A stretch of 15,926 nucleotides of DNA, from contig DXYS01000080.1 of assembly GCA_019415705.1 (NCBI GenBank), forward strand, positions 37,432-53,357, in the 5' to 3' direction. Positions within the stretch are counted from its first letter, which is position 1. Each line of letters begins with the position of its first letter. Origin of the DNA: Bacteroidales bacterium (GTDB taxonomy: Bacteria; Bacteroidota; Bacteroidia; Bacteroidales; Muribaculaceae). Made by a program: the position numbers and the translations under genes. Of this stretch, positions 1 to 6,302 are shown piece by piece. The notes beneath the pieces are model-generated. The model searched no databases. It was not told the origin of the DNA and worked only from the letters and a program-made list of their open reading frames with translations.

Positions 1-8
1 GTTAGAAC

Positions 9-2657
9 TTGAATAAATCAAAGGTGAGGTATTACGTAATAATTTTAACCATAGCGCTTTTGTTGGGCATACAGACACTATCTGCCCAAGTGGTGATTTC
101 CGGAACTGTCACCGACAAGTCTGGCGAGTCGTTGCCTGCCATTGTCTCTTTGCTTGTCGGCAAAAGCGTGAAAGGGTTTTGCAATGCCGATGAAAACGGC
201 AAGTACTCTATTTCACTTTCCACGGATGCTGATTCTGTGACAGTCAAAGCATCCATGATGGGTTTTTCGCCTTATTTTAAGACAGTCCCGGCAAAGACCC
301 AGCGGGTAGATTTCGCAATGGAGGAGACGAATATGATGCTTAAAGAGGTGAGCGTTGTTGCCGATAAAATTACTCAAAAGGGTGATACTTTGAACTTTAG
401 AGTTGGCGCATACAAGGATGAGAACGACCGAGTAATCGCTGATGTCATCAAGAAAATGCCGGGGCTGGAAGTCTCTGACAACGGTGTCATCTCCTTCAAC
501 GGGAAATCAATCAAGAACTTCTATGTGGAGGATATGGATCTCTTGCAAGGGAGATACGGTATAGCCACTAACAACATCTCCGCCAACGACGTGGCCTCAG
601 TGCAGGTGTACCAAAACCACCAGCCGGTGAGGGCACTGAAGGATTGGAGTCCGAGTGAAGATGTGACAATCAATCTCAAGCTCAAATCCTCTGCCAAGGG
701 CGTTTTCACACTCACAGGGATGGGCGGAATCGGATACAAACCTATGCTCTGGGCAGCAGAGGCCACAGGGATGTATTTCGGCAAAAAAGGTCAGTCAATC
801 ACCGCATATAAGGGAAACAACAGCGGAGATGACGTAGTTGCTGAGCAAGAGAATTTGACCGGGGACGTCGGAATACAGTTTTTCAACCAAGCGCCCTTGA
901 GCATTGTTTCACCCGGTGCGCCCGGCGTGAAACAGAAACGTTATTTGCACAACCGTACGAACACATTGAGCACTAACAATATACTAAAGCTTGACTCTCT
1001 ATCCACCTTGACGCTTTCGCTGTCTTATATCGATAACATATTAAACAACGAAGGTTCGTCAATCACCGAACAATACCTGCCGGATGGCACGTACCGCACG
1101 ATGTCGCAAATCATCGAGACCAAATACTATGAGCATAAACTAAGCGGTGGCGTCGTCTATAAGAAAAATACTGACAGAATATATGCGGTAAATCATCTTG
1201 ATGTCAATGCCTCCTGGAATAAAGGCAATGGAGTAAACAGTCTCACCGCAGATTTCTCTGACATAAACCAAATTGTGAACCAGAATCTCGACAATCCGGC
1301 ATTTTCAATTTCAGACAAGACAGATTTAATAATAAATTCGGGAACAAATGCCTGGAACTTAGTTTTCGGAGCCGGATGGAACCACCGCCCGCAGAAACTC
1401 AGTGTCGGACCAGCCTCGATATTCTCAGAAACCACCACTGCTGATATAGTGAGCCAGGTCTATACATCCGATGACTTTCGTGCACAAGCGGAGACTGGAT
1501 ATTTTATGAGATTCGGAGAATTTACCATAAATACGTTCGTATTCGGTAATGTGGATATTGAATCCGTAAAATCAGAGCTTGATGGATTAGACGTGTCTGA
1601 ATTCAATACAGTCAACGGATATTCGTTCGGAAAGGCGGAAGGCGGCGGCGAAGCACGAATAGGCTATCCGAAAAGTAATTCATATTTTGAGTTGACATTG
1701 CCCCTCTCTTATAATGGGCAATGGCTACGCGATAATGAGGCTACCGACAGAAACAGGGAATGGAACTATTTCAGTTTCAATCCGGCGATAAAATACACCT
1801 ATCGACTAGGGAAAAGCTGGTGCGGCCTCAATGGATCGTATTACAAAATCAGGAATAATTCCGACCGAGCGTGTTCGGGTATTGTGATGACTGATTATCT
1901 TACTTTCAGGGAATCATTCGTCGATCACACATTAGTTGATAAGACATTCTATGCTACGGCAGAATACCACTATTCCAACGCTATGCGCCAAATTTTCGCT
2001 AATGCCAACGCATCTTGGATGAAGTCAAGCACAAATACTCTGGTTGGATATGAATACGACGGCATTGCAACAGTGAAGAATGCCATCGAAATGCCATACA
2101 CCTCTAATCGGTATAGCGCGAGCGCCAATGTGAGCAAGGGTATGGGCTTTTGGGAGTCAACGCTCAAACTTACGGGCAACTACAGCCTTAATAAAAGTAA
2201 ACAGCTGATCAACAGCCTTCCCGTTGACTATAAATCGCAATATTGGAGCGCAAATCTTGTCTACTCCTCCACTCCGGCCCCATGGATTGGTATGGCTCTC
2301 GGAGCAGCATACGGGGAGAGCAAAAGTTTTACGGAGATAAGTAAGGATGCGGCGGCCACCGTAAGGCAATGCACAGGCAGACTGGATCTTAATTTCTTCC
2401 CGATGAAGAGACTCATCCTCAACGTGGCCGTTGAAGAGAATTACACCAATATGACAGAAGAGGGGCGACATACATGGTTTGGTGACGCCAAGATTACCTA
2501 CAAGACCGGACGATTTGACTGGGAGCTGGAGGCAAACAACATCTTCAACCGCAAAGTGTTTTCGCGTGTCACATACACAAACATGGACATATACCGAAGC
2601 ACTTACCGTCTGCGGCCGTTTAATGTTATGCTTAAAGTTAGATTCAATATATTATGA
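9..2657 (+). CDS. Outer-membrane beta-barrel protein, TonB-receptor-like, with carboxypeptidase-regulatory-like N-terminal domain
   Basis: The 882-residue protein starts with a signal peptide (hydrophobic residues about 8-22, likely cleaved after LSAQ). A carboxypeptidase-regulatory-like beta-sandwich follows at about residues 28-105 (ISGTVTDKSGESLPA, then NGKYSIS). Next comes a plug-like segment at about 110-225 (KGDTLNFRVGAYKDENDR, VIKKMPGLEV, ISFNGKSIKNFYVEDMDLL), and a long barrel runs to the C-terminus, ending RPFNVMLKVRFNIL with the usual terminal hydrophobic strand. This is the Bacteroidetes TonB-receptor-like architecture. No SusD partner follows, so it is not an obvious SusCD glycan pair, and the substrate is unknown. 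An in-frame TAG at 3-5 limits the start to TTG at 9 or GTG at 24; TTG keeps the basic n-region of the signal peptide. Family members of this type often sit beside GLPGLI-family genes, but upstream DNA is not visible. Class confidence is high, ligand unknown. Confidence 0.88.
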   Translation: MNKSKVRYYVIILTIALLLGIQTLSAQVVISGTVTDKSGESLPAIVSLLVGKSVKGFCNADENGKYSISLSTDADSVTVKASMMGFSPYFKTVPAKTQRVDFAMEETNMMLKEVSVVADKITQKGDTLNFRVGAYKDENDRVIADVIKKMPGLEVSDNGVISFNGKSIKNFYVEDMDLLQGRYGIATNNISANDVASVQVYQNHQPVRALKDWSPSEDVTINLKLKSSAKGVFTLTGMGGIGYKPMLWAAEATGMYFGKKGQSITAYKGNNSGDDVVAEQENLTGDVGIQFFNQAPLSIVSPGAPGVKQKRYLHNRTNTLSTNNILKLDSLSTLTLSLSYIDNILNNEGSSITEQYLPDGTYRTMSQIIETKYYEHKLSGGVVYKKNTDRIYAVNHLDVNASWNKGNGVNSLTADFSDINQIVNQNLDNPAFSISDKTDLIINSGTNAWNLVFGAGWNHRPQKLSVGPASIFSETTTADIVSQVYTSDDFRAQAETGYFMRFGEFTINTFVFGNVDIESVKSELDGLDVSEFNTVNGYSFGKAEGGGEARIGYPKSNSYFELTLPLSYNGQWLRDNEATDRNREWNYFSFNPAIKYTYRLGKSWCGLNGSYYKIRNNSDRACSGIVMTDYLTFRESFVDHTLVDKTFYATAEYHYSNAMRQIFANANASWMKSSTNTLVGYEYDGIATVKNAIEMPYTSNRYSASANVSKGMGFWESTLKLTGNYSLNKSKQLINSLPVDYKSQYWSANLVYSSTPAPWIGMALGAAYGESKSFTEISKDAAATVRQCTGRLDLNFFPMKRLILNVAVEENYTNMTEEGRHTWFGDAKITYKTGRFDWELEANNIFNRKVFSRVTYTNMDIYRSTYRLRPFNVMLKVRFNIL

Positions 2658-2998
2658 CGGAATACATTACTTCAGAACGCATACGAGAAGCGATTGCCAC
2701 TTTGCATAGTTTCGTATCATCAGGAGATTGTCGTCGAGTTGGGAGAATATTGTTTTAATACGCTTGCGGAATCTTTTGTATGCCCAGATTGGTGAACGCC
2801 AGTTGTTCTAATTCAGCCGATACGGAACTTCGAGGGATATATTTGCGACCTCAAAGTGATTCATTTTTATATCGGCATTAAAATAGCTTTGTCACCAAGC
2901 ATCAGGCAGTCGTAATATTCCTCGCGAACATTATTGAGATAGTGGATGTCATAGACGCTTGCTATATAGGCGACATGGCGGGGGAAAGTGTAATGTGT
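2644..2998 (-). pseudogene. Decayed IS982-type DDE transposase, C-terminal part only
   Basis: No intact frame exists, but joining minus-strand frames gives a coherent transposase. From 2965 down one reads IASVYDIHYLNNVREEYYD, then CLMLGDKA. After a frameshift near 2881 comes FEVANISLEVPYRLN, an in-frame TAG at 2808-2810, then NNWRSPIWAYKRFRKRIK and TIFSQLDDNLLMIRNYAK. A further shift near 2702 gives ASRMRSEVMYSVIIY and a stop at 2644-2646. From memory of the family this matches the IS982 core (VHDIHYL, GDKGYLS, LEVPYRLNQKNW, RFRKRIETLFSQL, IRNYAK). The glutamate expected in RIET reads as lysine (RIKT), so the copy looks inactive at its active site as well as broken. The N-terminal third is absent, and no element ends were identified. 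Its last codons overlap, tail to tail, the end of the outer-membrane protein gene at 9-2657. Confidence 0.78.
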
Positions 2999-3058
2999 AC
3001 GCCGTCAATCAGTGCCTCCGGGCGCGTTGGAGCCGCGTTAGCGGCGATGGTATCTTAG

Positions 3059-3096
3059 CCTATGACAAGCGTGACGTAGTTACGCGCAGTCATAGG
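3059..3096. repeat. Inverted repeat, outer arms CCTATGAC/GTCATAGG
   Basis: Perfect 8-bp outer arms (3059-3066 and 3089-3096) enclose a second stem, GCGTGA with TTACGC (3069-3074 and 3080-3085, one G-T pair), closed by a five-base loop. The whole can fold as one long hairpin on either strand. It shares the CCTATG core with the repeats at 3188-3259. No U-tract follows directly, so it is not a standard terminator. Function unknown. Confidence 0.6.
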
Positions 3097-3119
3097 TAAA
3101 TAAATTCTAAAAAGAAAAA

Positions 3120-3136
3120 GCACACTGTAGGTGTGC
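3120..3136. repeat. Short perfect hairpin GCACAC/GTGTGC
   Basis: Six-bp stem, arms 3120-3125 and 3131-3136, with a five-base loop TGTAG. It follows an A-rich stretch (3097-3119) and lies between the two CCTATGG-type repeat groups. It is part of the structured non-coding tract at 3059-3397. Function unknown. Confidence 0.5.
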
Positions 3137-3187
3137 CGCAGTATCACGTTTGTCGTCTGTCGGCCACGTTCCCGCAGGGCGGCGTAC

Positions 3188-3259
3188 CCATAGGCACGCT
3201 TCTGGTGGAGGATTCTCCAGACCTATGGTTTCGCAGACCTATGGCCTGCTCACCATAGG
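3188..3259. repeat. Cluster of four CCTATGG/CCATAGG elements forming two adjacent hairpins
   Basis: The 7-mer occurs four times: CCATAGG at 3188-3194, CCTATGG at 3222-3228, CCTATGG at 3238-3244 and CCATAGG at 3253-3259. The first two can pair, with an inner stem TCTGG/CCAGA between them. The last two pair perfectly around an 8-base loop. The two central copies are also a direct repeat (CAGACCTATGG at 3218-3228 and 3234-3244). This could be a structured RNA, a protein-binding array or the end of a mobile element. I cannot choose among these. Confidence 0.6.
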
Positions 3260-3285
3260 CTCATCAGCCTGCGCTGCTCTGCAGC

Positions 3286-3312
3286 TCCGACCGCTAAAGC
3301 GGACGTTTTTTT
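3286..3312 (+). terminator. Terminator-like hairpin followed by seven T
   Basis: CCGC TAAA GCGG (3291-3302) forms a short GC stem-loop, with an alternative TCCG/CGGA pairing at 3286-3303, followed by a seven-base T run at 3306-3312. It reads as an intrinsic terminator for plus-strand transcription. The stem is short. It may end a small RNA from the repeat tract at 3059-3259, or read-through from the outer-membrane protein gene about 630 bp upstream. Confidence 0.45.
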
Positions 3313-3326
3313 GATTTTAACATTTC

Positions 3327-3397
3327 AACCGGGTTTTACAGTATAACCAATTTAACGGCCGCTTCCCCCTAAAAAAGCTGCGCCGTAACACCCGGTT
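3327..3397. repeat. 13-bp imperfect inverted repeat AACCGGGTTTTAC/GTAACACCCGGTT with nested stem
   Basis: The arms at 3327-3339 and 3385-3397 match at 12 of 13 positions. Inside, ACGGC (3354-3358) pairs with GCCGT (3382-3386), allowing a compact fold, though the last two bases compete with the outer arm. It begins 55 bp beyond the stop codon of the barrel gene at 3452-5530, so it may shape the 3' end of that transcript, but no U-tract follows the arm on the minus strand. No flanking target duplication was seen, so a tiny transposable element is possible but unsupported. Confidence 0.5.
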
Positions 3398-3451
3398 ACG
3401 ACACAGCCTCAGTGATAGAATTGTAGATTAGATATTTAGCTGTTTCCGAGT

Positions 3452-5530
3452 TTATCGGCCTCCGGCGGTTGAGCGGTCGGTATTAGCGTCAGAGTCGATG
3501 AGTTTTTGGATGCCGCGTTTCTGACGACCCCATTGAAGATTCCATGCTGCGGTTATAAAGGGCATTCGCATGTTCAGGCGCATATGTTGTTCGTTGCGAT
3601 TCCATTTGCTGAGCGACTTCGAGCCTTGGTCGTATTTGCCGAACGGCATGATGACACCGGCACCGAACTGCCAGTCACGCCAGTTGTATTGAAGAGAGAT
3701 GAGATTGAGGTCTTCACCCCAACTGATTTTCTCGCCCCACAAATCACGCTGGGCGTAGCGATATTGTGCCTCGAGAAGAAAACCCCAATGAGATAATTGA
3801 AGTGACGCATAGCCGCTCCAGCCGTTGTGATTGATTGAATAGCCCGTGCCTTTCATGCGCTCCATGCGATATTGCACGTTGCCGCTGAGGGTGAGCCAGT
3901 CGCGTACCACTTCGATCTGCGGTGAGAGAAAGAACGACAGATTTTTCAGGCCGCGGCTGTTCTCATATGATGTAATCAGCCGGTTTTCATTCCATCCGAT
4001 TACGGGTGTTATAGCATTGGGCGAGGTGAAAGCCCGGATGCCGAAGGAGCCGTTAACACGTGGAATATTAAATCCGTATCTGAACGTAAGCATATATGAA
4101 TTAGACGTTTTCAGATTCTGATTACCGACTCTCCACTGGAAACCGTCTAATTGTTGCGGCACAACATTTGTTTCGGCCAGTGATGGCGCAGTCTGCCATG
4201 AGGTGAAGTTAAGGCGCAGATTGTGATTCTGATTCGGCGAGTAGGTAATTGTGGCCTGAGGGCGTGCGCTCCACGTCCGGTTGCCGCGGTTTGATTCTTT
4301 GAAGAGGAAGTCGGTGTATTGCGCTCCGATACCTGCGGTCGCAGACCATTTGCCGAAACGACGATAGTACTCGGCGAACATATATACGCGGTCCTGACGC
4401 TGATGGAAAATTTCGCCGCCGAGGCTCTCATAGCGTGAGCGGTTGCGGTTGGCCTTGTAGGACATACCTGCCGTGAAGCGAGCCTTGTCCCATGACTTAA
4501 TATAGTCAGCCTCAATGGCATAAGCCTGATTGTGGTCCTTTATGTCAGTGTGGATGTCAGTTAGATAAGATGTGGCATCAGGCAGTTGCTCCATGTAGTC
4601 AGAAAATGTGCGTCCGCTATAGAATGACGAACTAAAATCAACCACAAGCATCTGTTTGCGGGCGAAATGCTGCTGAAGATAGAGTGATAGCGACGGTGTG
4701 GTGCCTTTATCGCCGTGGGCGTCAGTGAGCAATATGTCCTCGGTATCGTTGCTCAACGAGAGCAGCCCGTTGTATAGAAACTTATCGGTAAAATCTTTGT
4801 GCATCGTAAATTCGGCCACAAACACTGTCGTGTCGGGCTTGATATAATTATATGATGTCCAGAGGTTTCCCATAGTATTATCCATAGTGCCTCCACGTGA
4901 TGTCTCCTTGCGCGTAAGGCTGGAGCCGTCAGGGTAGGTAAATGTCTCGGTATAATCGCGGTGAGTCTTGATTTTGTTAGTCAGTTTATAATTTGCGCCG
5001 ATTTCAAACTGTGATTTGCCTATATTGACCTTGGCGTCAGCCATGTGAAATCCCCATGCCGTGTTCAGCGCCGGACGTGAGAATATTTGCAGCGAGCCGC
5101 CGAGGGTGGGATTTGCCACGATAAAATTAAGTACATAGTTTACTCCTCCGTAGCGCAGTCCCGGATTATCAATCCACTCGACACGCTTCACGGTCTCGGG
5201 AAGCAATGCTCTGACCTGATCGATTGTAGCCTGTCGGCCGTTGATGCGGATTTGCACAGACTCGCCGGCGGCTGTAATGCTGCTGAGTGCGTCATTCACC
5301 GAGAGTGACGGTATCATAAGGTTGTTGAGCAGCTGAAGGCCGTTTTTTGAACTGCTGACCGCGCTCTTTGACGGGTGATAGACATCCATATCCGACTTGC
5401 GGATTACGCGCGGAGCCTCGATCACTATTTCGTCCAACTGTTTCGTCGCGATGGAGTCGGATGTTTCCGGCTGTGCGGCAGAGACTGCTGCTGCGCTAAG
5501 CAACAGTGATGTAATGAATAATTTTTTCAT
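3452..5530 (-). CDS. Outer-membrane beta-barrel protein, TonB-receptor-like, without N-terminal regulatory-like domain
   Basis: The 692-residue protein has a signal peptide (MKKLFITSLLLSAAAVSAA, cleaved near residue 19). A plug-like region follows at about 32-140: LDEIVIEAPRVIRKSDMDVY, LLNNLMIPSLSVNDALSSIT, VQIRINGRQAT, VKRVEWIDNPGLRYGG and VNYVLNFIV. A barrel of about 500 residues comes next. The final strand ITAAWNLQWGRQ and a short hydrophilic tail (IDSDANTD) resemble the usual ending of Bacteroidetes barrel-family proteins. Unlike the barrel gene at 9-2657 it has no carboxypeptidase-like domain. No SusD gene is adjacent. It lies 73 bp downstream of a Crp/Fnr-family gene on the same strand, with a perfect palindrome and a TAnnTTTG box in the gap, so activation by that regulator is plausible. 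The leader is AT-rich with no Shine-Dalgarno. Ligand unknown. Confidence 0.87.
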   Translation of the reverse strand: MKKLFITSLLLSAAAVSAAQPETSDSIATKQLDEIVIEAPRVIRKSDMDVYHPSKSAVSSSKNGLQLLNNLMIPSLSVNDALSSITAAGESVQIRINGRQATIDQVRALLPETVKRVEWIDNPGLRYGGVNYVLNFIVANPTLGGSLQIFSRPALNTAWGFHMADAKVNIGKSQFEIGANYKLTNKIKTHRDYTETFTYPDGSSLTRKETSRGGTMDNTMGNLWTSYNYIKPDTTVFVAEFTMHKDFTDKFLYNGLLSLSNDTEDILLTDAHGDKGTTPSLSLYLQQHFARKQMLVVDFSSSFYSGRTFSDYMEQLPDATSYLTDIHTDIKDHNQAYAIEADYIKSWDKARFTAGMSYKANRNRSRYESLGGEIFHQRQDRVYMFAEYYRRFGKWSATAGIGAQYTDFLFKESNRGNRTWSARPQATITYSPNQNHNLRLNFTSWQTAPSLAETNVVPQQLDGFQWRVGNQNLKTSNSYMLTFRYGFNIPRVNGSFGIRAFTSPNAITPVIGWNENRLITSYENSRGLKNLSFFLSPQIEVVRDWLTLSGNVQYRMERMKGTGYSINHNGWSGYASLQLSHWGFLLEAQYRYAQRDLWGEKISWGEDLNLISLQYNWRDWQFGAGVIMPFGKYDQGSKSLSKWNRNEQHMRLNMRMPFITAAWNLQWGRQKRGIQKLIDSDANTDRSTAGGR

Positions 5531-5553
5531 CGGTATATATATGTTTTATGCTG

Positions 5554-5561
5554 CAAAGTTA
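5554..5561 (-). promoter_or_regulatory. Predicted -7 box TAACTTTG of the barrel gene
   Basis: Minus-strand TAACTTTG is an exact match to the Bacteroidetes TAnnTTTG -7 element and lies 23 bp upstream of the ATG at 5530. No clear TTTG -33 box lies 19-21 bp upstream. That region is instead next to the palindrome at 5583-5598, as expected for an activator-dependent promoter. Confidence 0.6.
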
Positions 5562-5582
5562 TTGCATGAGGATGATTCGGAA

Positions 5583-5598
5583 TTGAACATATGTTCAA
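5583..5598. promoter_or_regulatory. Perfect 16-bp palindrome, likely Crp/Fnr-family operator
   Basis: TTGAACATATGTTCAA is fully self-complementary. Its TTGA-N8-TCAA layout is that of Crp/Fnr operators (for example FNR TTGAT-N4-ATCAA). It starts 7 bp after the stop triplet of the Crp/Fnr-family gene at 5604 and precedes the barrel gene. Its centre (5590.5) is about 29 bp upstream of the -7 box, which puts it near -41 relative to the predicted transcription start, the class II activator position. Confidence 0.6.
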
Positions 5599-5603
5599 CT
5601 CGC

Positions 5604-6176
5604 TTAAATATTTTCCTTTGCTAATGTTCTTTTTATGCGCAATAGATGCTGATGTGAGATTTGTAGATATGATGCCAGTTCTTTTGCCTTGATTTTGGAT
5701 ACGATTTCAGGGTAAGATTTCGCAAACTGTATGTATCTTTCGGCAGGAGTGAGTACATACAGGTCAAGCAGACGGCGATAACACATGAGGAAGAGTGAGT
5801 CTGAGGCTTTATACAGGAAGTCAGGCTCAGCCTCAAGAATCCTGCTCAATGCATACTCGAGGTTAAGCTGTAAGACCTCAACTCTTGTCGAGGCTAAAAT
5901 CGAGACCATTGACGGGGCATGCCTGACACCGTTATTGAAATCTACTGCAAACTCACCGGCGAATGCCAGACCGACTAAAGCCTCTTCACCGTCTGAGCGT
6001 AGCCCGACATAACGGCAATAGCCCGACTTGACGAGCGATATGTGTCGCTCTGTGTCACCCAGATGTATCAGATAATCGCCCTTCTCATATATTACCGGCC
6101 TGCCCTCTGTTTCACAGAGCTTTATCAGAGGAGCAAGATTGAGTCCCGATTTATATGAATTAAAGTCCGAGTCCAA
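5604..6176 (-). CDS. Crp/Fnr-family transcriptional regulator
   Basis: The protein has 190 residues from the TTG at 6176. The N-terminal part is a cyclic-nucleotide-binding-type beta-roll: YEKGDYLIHLGDTERHISLV, KSGYCRYVGLRSDGEEALVG, FAGEFAVDFNN. A long helix follows (ALSRILEAEPDFLYKASDSL), and the C-terminus is a helix-turn-helix (KAKELASYLQISHQHLLRIK). The canonical cAMP-contact Arg-Ser/Thr pair is not evident (RHAPSMVS instead), and the FNR iron-sulfur cysteine pattern is absent, so the ligand is unknown. The frame is open to a TTG at 6224, but a perfect TAnnTTTG box (6213-6220) lies inside that extension, and the upstream T-tract ends only 9 bp before 6224. The start at 6176 therefore fits better. 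It probably controls the barrel gene downstream through the palindrome at 5583-5598. Confidence 0.85.
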   Translation of the reverse strand: MDSDFNSYKSGLNLAPLIKLCETEGRPVIYEKGDYLIHLGDTERHISLVKSGYCRYVGLRSDGEEALVGLAFAGEFAVDFNNGVRHAPSMVSILASTRVEVLQLNLEYALSRILEAEPDFLYKASDSLFLMCYRRLLDLYVLTPAERYIQFAKSYPEIVSKIKAKELASYLQISHQHLLRIKRTLAKENI

Positions 6177-6212
6177 AATATATGCGTCTTTATAGAATTG
6201 TATTAATAGATG

Positions 6213-6220
6213 CAAATGTA
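6213..6220 (-). promoter_or_regulatory. Predicted -7 box TACATTTG of the Crp/Fnr-family gene
   Basis: This is an exact TAnnTTTG match on the minus strand, 36 bp upstream of the preferred TTG start at 6176. The corresponding -33 region falls in the T-tract of the upstream terminator and has no clear TTTG. The site supports the shorter start, because a start at 6224 would lie upstream of it. Confidence 0.5.
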
Positions 6221-6232
6221 GCAATTCCTATG

Positions 6233-6279
6233 AAAAAATGAGCAGGGAGCCGAAACATTTCCTGCTCACGACTCCCTGC
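6233..6279 (-). terminator. Bidirectional terminator with two mutually exclusive stems
   Basis: Two perfect stems overlap: GAGCAGG/CCTGCTC (6240-6246 and 6261-6267) and GCAGGGAG/CTCCCTGC (6242-6249 and 6272-6279). On the minus strand the first stem is followed by A and six T (6233-6238), ending transcripts of the thioredoxin-like lipoprotein gene that stops at 6303. On the plus strand the second stem is followed by five T (6280-6284). Because the stems share 6242-6246 only one can form at a time. Confidence 0.75.
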
Positions 6280-6302
6280 TTTTTGTTTAAATCCTATGCA
6301 GT

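Noticed and set aside
3055..3222. A 55-codon minus-strand open frame through the repeat tract
   Set aside because: It lacks a good start codon and its codons coincide with the hairpin arms, which explain the conserved-looking pattern better than coding.
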